Assembly: GCA_938005465.1 (NCBI GenBank)
Contig: CALLNU010000009.1
Location: 1 to 35,617 of the forward strand
Length of the DNA: 35,617 bases
Origin: an uncultured Collinsella sp.
GTDB taxonomy: Bacteria; Actinomycetota; Coriobacteriia; Coriobacteriales; Coriobacteriaceae
Direction: 5' to 3'
The stretch's first letter is position 1. Each line of letters starts with the position of its first letter. Below are positions 31,573 through 35,617 of the stretch, in pieces. The notes under the pieces are model-generated. The model was not told the origin of the DNA. It saw only the letters and a list, made by a program, of their open reading frames with translations, and made no database searches. Both the position numbers and the translations under genes were made by a program.

Positions 31573-32615
31573 TGGATCCGAGCGTCTACATCCCCGCCTA
31601 CCTGGAGCGCACCTATCTGGCGTCGCACCCCGAGCTCACCGATGCAGCACGCAAGCTTGTCCATAACGACGTGAGCGTCAACCCTCATAAGTATGCGCAG
31701 ACCGAGCATGCTCAGGCACTGCTGTCCTACGCCGGTGTTCATCGCCACCTGCTCGACGAGCTCCATCGCATCGAGGATATGGGCAGCGACGAGGAGTTCG
31801 AGCAGACGCGCAATCGTCTGTTCGACGACATGCGCGATGAGCTGCTCAAGATTGTCCGCATCGATGCGTATGTCCTCGATGCCCAGCTGCTCGCCATCAT
31901 TTTGGCGGACACGCCCGTTGACGCCTGCCTGGGCGACCTGATGAAGCTCGAGGCGACCACGACCGATTACCTGCAGCAAAGCGTGCCCGGGTTCGATATG
32001 GAGGCCCCACACTACTGGGCCAATAATGTTTTGGCCGACGGTGTCACCGCAGCAGACCTTACCGTGAGCGAGCCGGCTCTTATCGGGTGGCTTCACACGC
32101 TCGAGGCCATCTCGCAGCTGTGCATGGCGAGCGCCCGCTACCGCGCTGCTGCCAACTACGCCCGCCGTGTTCTTAAGGCAGAAGGCTATCCCACCCGAGC
32201 TGCAGGCACCGTGCTACTCGCCCTCGCTCGCTTGGAAGACGAGGACGGCTTTTTTGCCCTGGCCCACCAGCTCGAGGAGCAGATGGGGGCCGATACCCTC
32301 GAGAACTCCCCCTGGTACCTGCTCGCCCGCACGATCTTGCTGTTCAAAACGAACAAGATGCGCCCGGCGACACGCGCGCTGCGTGAGTTTGCCAACCGCT
32401 GCGAGGGCGGCGCGTTCTTCTTGCTGAACCCCATGTACCAGACGCCGTACCTTCCCTGCCGACCCGAGCCGCGCGACCCCTGGGATCTCTCGCACCAGGC
32501 GGTTTGGGAAGCCGACGGCATCATCTCGGATACCCCCGACTTTGCCCCCTGGGCCAATGCCTGCGAAGACGTTTCGCAGCTTGCCCAGGAGTTTGCGCGC
32601 CGCTACGGCTTTTAA
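31572..32615 (+). CDS. TPR-like hypothetical protein (paralogue B)
   Basis: A 347-residue helix-rich soluble protein starting in the TAATG overlap, with AAGGGAGGGG upstream. ALIGWLHTLEAISQLCMASA, then RYRAAANYARRVLKAEGYPT and SPWYLLARTILLFKTNKMRP correspond in order to RPYLRWLAALASRALISGRY, YRMSLEAANRSLDFAPNDPA and DPWTLIALMSAAWRELDYEG of paralogue A, so the two seem to be an old duplication. No catalytic motif is visible. It lies 45 bp before murT-gatD on the same strand and may be cotranscribed with it. Confidence 0.72.
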   Translation: MDPSVYIPAYLERTYLASHPELTDAARKLVHNDVSVNPHKYAQTEHAQALLSYAGVHRHLLDELHRIEDMGSDEEFEQTRNRLFDDMRDELLKIVRIDAYVLDAQLLAIILADTPVDACLGDLMKLEATTTDYLQQSVPGFDMEAPHYWANNVLADGVTAADLTVSEPALIGWLHTLEAISQLCMASARYRAAANYARRVLKAEGYPTRAAGTVLLALARLEDEDGFFALAHQLEEQMGADTLENSPWYLLARTILLFKTNKMRPATRALREFANRCEGGAFFLLNPMYQTPYLPCRPEPRDPWDLSHQAVWEADGIISDTPDFAPWANACEDVSQLAQEFARRYGF

Positions 32616-32660
32616 CGGCGCAAACGCCACGACCATGTCATTCACGTTAGGAACGGCTTC

Positions 32661-34838
32661 ATGAATCTCCGCTCATCTCTTGCCTGCACCTCGAGCGATA
32701 TCGCCCGCTGGGGGCTGCGCTCCGTCCTTAAGCGCCAGGGCGGCGTACTCCCCGGCCGCATCGCCATGAAGATCGACCCCGAGCTGCTGAGCGACCTCGC
32801 CGGCCTTGTCGACCGCAGCGTGGTGATCACCGGCACCAACGGTAAGACCACCACTTCGAACCTCATCGCCGACGCCGTTGCTGCCAGCGGTGCTGCCGTG
32901 GTGTGCAACCGTGCCGGCAACAATATGGAGCCTGGTGTGGTGGGTGCTCTGCTCGAGGCCCGCGGCGGCCTTAAACACACCAGCAGCGGCAAGCGCGTGG
33001 GCGTTTTTGAGTGCGACGAGCTCTACACCGTGCGCGTCCTGCCCAAGCTCAAGCCGACGTACTTTGTGCTGCTCAACCTGTTCCGCGACCAGCTGGATCG
33101 CTATGGCGAGATCGATCACACCCAGGAGGTCATCGCCCATGCGTTGGAGCTCTCTCCGGCAACAACGCTCATCTACAACGCAGACGACCCGCTGTGTGCC
33201 GCGATCGCCGCACGCGTTCCCAATGCAAACATCGCCTTTGGCATCGACGGCGCCACCAACACCGAGTCCGACCGTATTAGCGATTCGCGCTTTTGCTCAC
33301 AGTGCAACGCGCCGCTGGAGTATGACTACGTGCAATACGGCCAGCTCGGCGCCTACCATTGCCCCTCGTGCGGCTGGGCCCGCCCTGTGCTTGTCCGTCG
33401 CGTGACGGGCGTGGAGCTCGGCTGCGACGGCTACGACTTTGACCTGGTCTTTGGATCTGCGCCCGACGCGGCTGCCGCACACATCGCCACACGCTACAAC
33501 GGCCTGTACATGGTCTACAACGTTGCCGCCGCCTTCTTTGCCGCGCACGAGTTGGGCGTGGATACGGCGCTTCTACAGCCTTCGCTCGATGCCTACGTCC
33601 CCGCCGGCGGACGTATGGGCCGCTGGGATATCGCCGGCCGCACCGTCGAGGCCAACCTGGCTAAGAATCCCGTAGGCTTCGATCGACAAATCCAGTCCAT
33701 TAAGACGGCGGGCGGCAGGCTCTGTGCTTTCTTCCTCAACGACAACGACGCCGACGGACACGATGTATCGTGGATCTACGACGTCGACTTTGAGCGCATC
33801 GCCGACACGCCGGGTCTTGTCGCCTTTGCCGGAGGCACGCGCGCGCACGACATGCAGGTGCGTCTCAAGTACGCCGGCATCGATGCCGCCATCATCTCGG
33901 ACGTCGCGCAGGCAATTGGCGCCGTGGCAGACGAGTCCGCCGATGACACCTTCTACGCTGTCGCCAACTACACGGCCTTCCCGCCGCTGGTCAAGGAGCT
34001 CGACGGGCTGAAAGGCGCCACCGCCGACGCTGTTGCCGGGCGCGCCGTAGCCCGTGCCGACGGCAGTGCTCTTCCTGTCGGCATCGCGCCAGTCGAGCTT
34101 TCGCACCCGCTGCGCATCGTCTACCTGTATCCCGATGCCCTTAACCTCTACGGCGACGGCGGCAACGTCATCGCCCTCGAGCGCCGCTGCGCCTGGCGTG
34201 GCATTCCCGTGCGCGTGGACGAGGTCCGTATGGGCGAGTCACTCGATCTCACCGATGCCGATATCGTCATGATGGGTGGCGGCTCCGACCGCGACCAGCT
34301 AGCCGTGGCACACGAGCTGCTCGCCCAAAAAGACAAGGTCGCGGCCTATATTGAGGATGGCGGCTCGCTGCTTGCCATCTGTGGCAGCTATCAGCTGCTC
34401 GGCCGTTCGTACTATATGGGCGAAAATCGCATTGAAGGTCTGGGGGTCATTGCCGCTGAGACCGTGCGCGGCGCCAATCGCCTGATCGGTAACGTCGCCG
34501 TCAAGACCGACCTGTCACCCGAGCCCTTTGTGGGATTCGAGAACCATGGAGGTCGCACCCTGCTCGACGCAGACGCCACGCCGCTCGGAACGTCCGTCGT
34601 CACGGGTACCGGCAACAACGGCGACGACGGCTTTGAGGGCCTGATCTACAAGGGCGTCATCGGCACGTACCTGCATGGCCCGGCGCTGCCCAAGAACCCC
34701 GAGCTCGCCGACTGGCTGATCGCCCATGCCCTCGAGCACCGTGGCGATGCACAGGCCGCCGCCCTGCTGCCGCTCAAGCCCCTCGATGACACCTACGAGC
34801 ACGCCGCCCATGACGCCGCCATGAAGCTCCTCCCCTAG
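32661..34838 (+). CDS. MurT-GatD fusion: lipid II isoglutaminyl synthase (single chain)
   Basis: A 725-residue protein joining both subunits of lipid II amidotransferase. Residues 1 to about 460 are MurT: Mur-ligase P-loop ITGTNGKTTTSN (56-67), a four-Cys zinc ribbon (C212, C215, C234, C237), and the C-terminal DUF1727 part with DADGHDVSWIYDVDFE (363-378), which supplies the aspartate completing the glutaminase triad. Residues about 485-690 are GatD, a class I glutamine amidotransferase-like domain with Cys574 (LAICGSYQLLGRSY) and His672 (GTYLHGP). Together they amidate D-glutamate of lipid II to D-isoglutamine in the cytoplasm. In Staphylococcus and Streptococcus these are two proteins. The ATG has TAGGAAC upstream. 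Confidence 0.93.
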   Translation: MNLRSSLACTSSDIARWGLRSVLKRQGGVLPGRIAMKIDPELLSDLAGLVDRSVVITGTNGKTTTSNLIADAVAASGAAVVCNRAGNNMEPGVVGALLEARGGLKHTSSGKRVGVFECDELYTVRVLPKLKPTYFVLLNLFRDQLDRYGEIDHTQEVIAHALELSPATTLIYNADDPLCAAIAARVPNANIAFGIDGATNTESDRISDSRFCSQCNAPLEYDYVQYGQLGAYHCPSCGWARPVLVRRVTGVELGCDGYDFDLVFGSAPDAAAAHIATRYNGLYMVYNVAAAFFAAHELGVDTALLQPSLDAYVPAGGRMGRWDIAGRTVEANLAKNPVGFDRQIQSIKTAGGRLCAFFLNDNDADGHDVSWIYDVDFERIADTPGLVAFAGGTRAHDMQVRLKYAGIDAAIISDVAQAIGAVADESADDTFYAVANYTAFPPLVKELDGLKGATADAVAGRAVARADGSALPVGIAPVELSHPLRIVYLYPDALNLYGDGGNVIALERRCAWRGIPVRVDEVRMGESLDLTDADIVMMGGGSDRDQLAVAHELLAQKDKVAAYIEDGGSLLAICGSYQLLGRSYYMGENRIEGLGVIAAETVRGANRLIGNVAVKTDLSPEPFVGFENHGGRTLLDADATPLGTSVVTGTGNNGDDGFEGLIYKGVIGTYLHGPALPKNPELADWLIAHALEHRGDAQAAALLPLKPLDDTYEHAAHDAAMKLLP

Positions 34839-34845
34839 CACCCCA

Positions 34846-34883
34846 CCACCACAAAGGGGACAGGCACCTTTGTGGTGGTTTTT
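34846..34883 (+). terminator. Terminator after murT-gatD
   Basis: CCACCACAAAGG (34846-34857) and CCTTTGTGGTGG (34867-34878) form a perfect 12-bp stem followed by TTTTT. Confidence 0.92.
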
Positions 34884-34938
34884 CAGTTTGCCAACGATAT
34901 GTGAACGGCTAAAAAAGTCTGCTATACTCTTTCCCGCT

Positions 34939-35012
34939 GTCCCCATCGTCTAGCGGCCAAGGACGCCACCCTTTCAAGGTGGATATCGCGGGTTCGAATC
35001 CCGCCTTTTCCG
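34939..35012 (+). tRNA. tRNA-Glu (TTC)-like gene with unpaired acceptor stem
   Basis: The D stem (GTC/GAC), anticodon arm (CCACC-CTTTCAA-GGTGG, anticodon TTC) and T arm (GCGGG-TTCGAAT-CCCGC) are complete and typical of tRNA-Glu. The 5' acceptor strand GTCCCCA (34939-34945) cannot pair with the 3' strand CTTTTCC (35005-35011) except at one base pair, and no CCA is encoded. The gene is therefore damaged or chimeric, or needs an unusual explanation. TATACT at 34923-34928 may be its -10. Confidence 0.7.
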
Positions 35013-35034
35013 CTAGATATCCGAGCGATCCGTT

Positions 35035-35065
35035 AAAAGCCCCGCCGAATTTCGGCGGGGCTTTT
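35035..35065. terminator. Strong bidirectional terminator after the tRNA
   Basis: AAAAGCCCCGCCG (35035-35047) is perfectly inverted at 35053-35065 around AATTT, with A and T runs built into the stem ends. Confidence 0.9.
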
Positions 35066-35617
35066 CGTTTGTATGCGTCCGGCGAACGGAGTGAATCCTC
35101 GCAGGCGGTGTATCCTGCGGCGCGAATCTTACGGTCGCCGCGCCGAGCCGCGGAGAGATTCGGCCGCGCGCGGTTCGGCCCGGCCGATTCCGGATCATAC
35201 GTCGGTCGCCGGTCCGGCAGCGGGAACCCGCGTCGAATCGATCCGTACATTCTTTCGACATTGCTTTTCAGGCCTTCCTGAGAACGGGAGCTGGCCGCGT
35301 CCGCCCGGAACCGTTCGTGCCGGACAATCGGTCCGAATCCTCGTTTTCCCGATACGTGCAGAAAAAGGAATTTTCTCCTGCCGCGCGTTTTACAAGATTC
35401 AGGCTCAATATTTGAATGTTTCCGCAACGGACCGGAAAAAATCTCCCGAGACTTTCGGCGAAAGCTCCGGGCGGTGTGTAAGTGTCGCGTTATGACGGAT
35501 TTGTGATATAAAAGGGACAAGATGTCGCGCTTCCGGCCGGTCCCGGAGGCTCCGGCCCGGATGTTGCATGGGACGCAATTTCCGTGACGGAAACAAGAAT
35601 AGATCGAGAACGAAGTG
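35066..35617. other. Interval without a recognisable gene; possible promoter at the end
   Basis: About 550 bp in which no frame has recognisable homology, ribosome sites or normal codon pattern. An extended -10-like TGATATAAA at 35504-35512 on the plus strand could drive a gene outside the window. An ATG at 35568 opens a basic frame (MGRNFRDGNKNRSRTK) to the window end but has no ribosome binding site, so I do not call it. Confidence 0.35.

Noticed and set aside
35073..35495. Open frame of 140 codons after the tRNA
   Set aside because: Arg/Pro/Ser-rich composition typical of an out-of-frame reading; no ribosome site and no family pattern.

Overview
The window is 35.6 kb of high-GC bacterial DNA with strong AGGAGG-type ribosome binding sites, several GTG starts and compact operons on both strands. 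The gene set suggests a gut Coriobacteriia genome, most likely Collinsella or a close relative: a fused MurT-GatD, mannose-family PTS genes with a LevR-type regulator, duplicated unannotated TPR-like proteins beside murT, and remnants of Coriobacteria-type AAA ATPases. This assignment is inferred from gene content, not from a database search.

Layout. 1-2058 is the 3' part of a type IIA topoisomerase A subunit. 2.1-2.75 kb holds a wrecked AAA ATPase gene behind a 19-bp tandem repeat. 2.86-4.3 kb is a probable redox/quinone stress cluster (flavodoxin-fold reductase, HxlR regulator, divergent cupin with a clear dyad operator). 4.3-7.5 kb holds a TetR regulator divergent from an operon of three consecutive sirtuins resembling class M (SirTM); the middle one has lost its zinc ribbon. 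7.5-8.5 kb has an ATPase remnant and yjdF behind a probable yjdF riboswitch leader. 8.7-9.3 kb looks like a type III (RNA antitoxin) toxin-antitoxin locus on the minus strand. 9.5-11.6 kb is a Firmicutes-like methyltransferase cluster, partly decayed, behind a DtxR-like box.

11.7-19.2 kb (minus strand) is one carbohydrate system: LevR-type regulator (frameshifted), PTS EIIB, EIIC, EIID and EIIA, a GH172 (DUF2961) enzyme and a ROK sugar kinase. Together they could import, phosphorylate and split a fructose- or arabinose-containing oligosaccharide. 19.2-19.9 kb is a graveyard of gene fragments. A 16-bp sequence at the 3' end of guaA (19916-19931) recurs with one mismatch at 9466-9481, so the 10.4 kb between them may be an old island inserted at guaA.

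19.9-35 kb is mostly core: guaA, an L-asparaginase gene, a small XRE regulator with a 24-bp palindrome, ychF with a DUF1648 protein, a 4Fe-4S protein, a 2-hydroxyacid dehydrogenase, two iron-type alcohol/glycerol dehydrogenases, two TPR-like paralogues, and the single-chain MurT-GatD lipid II amidase. A tRNA-Glu-like gene with an unpaired acceptor stem follows, then about 550 bp in which no gene can be recognised.
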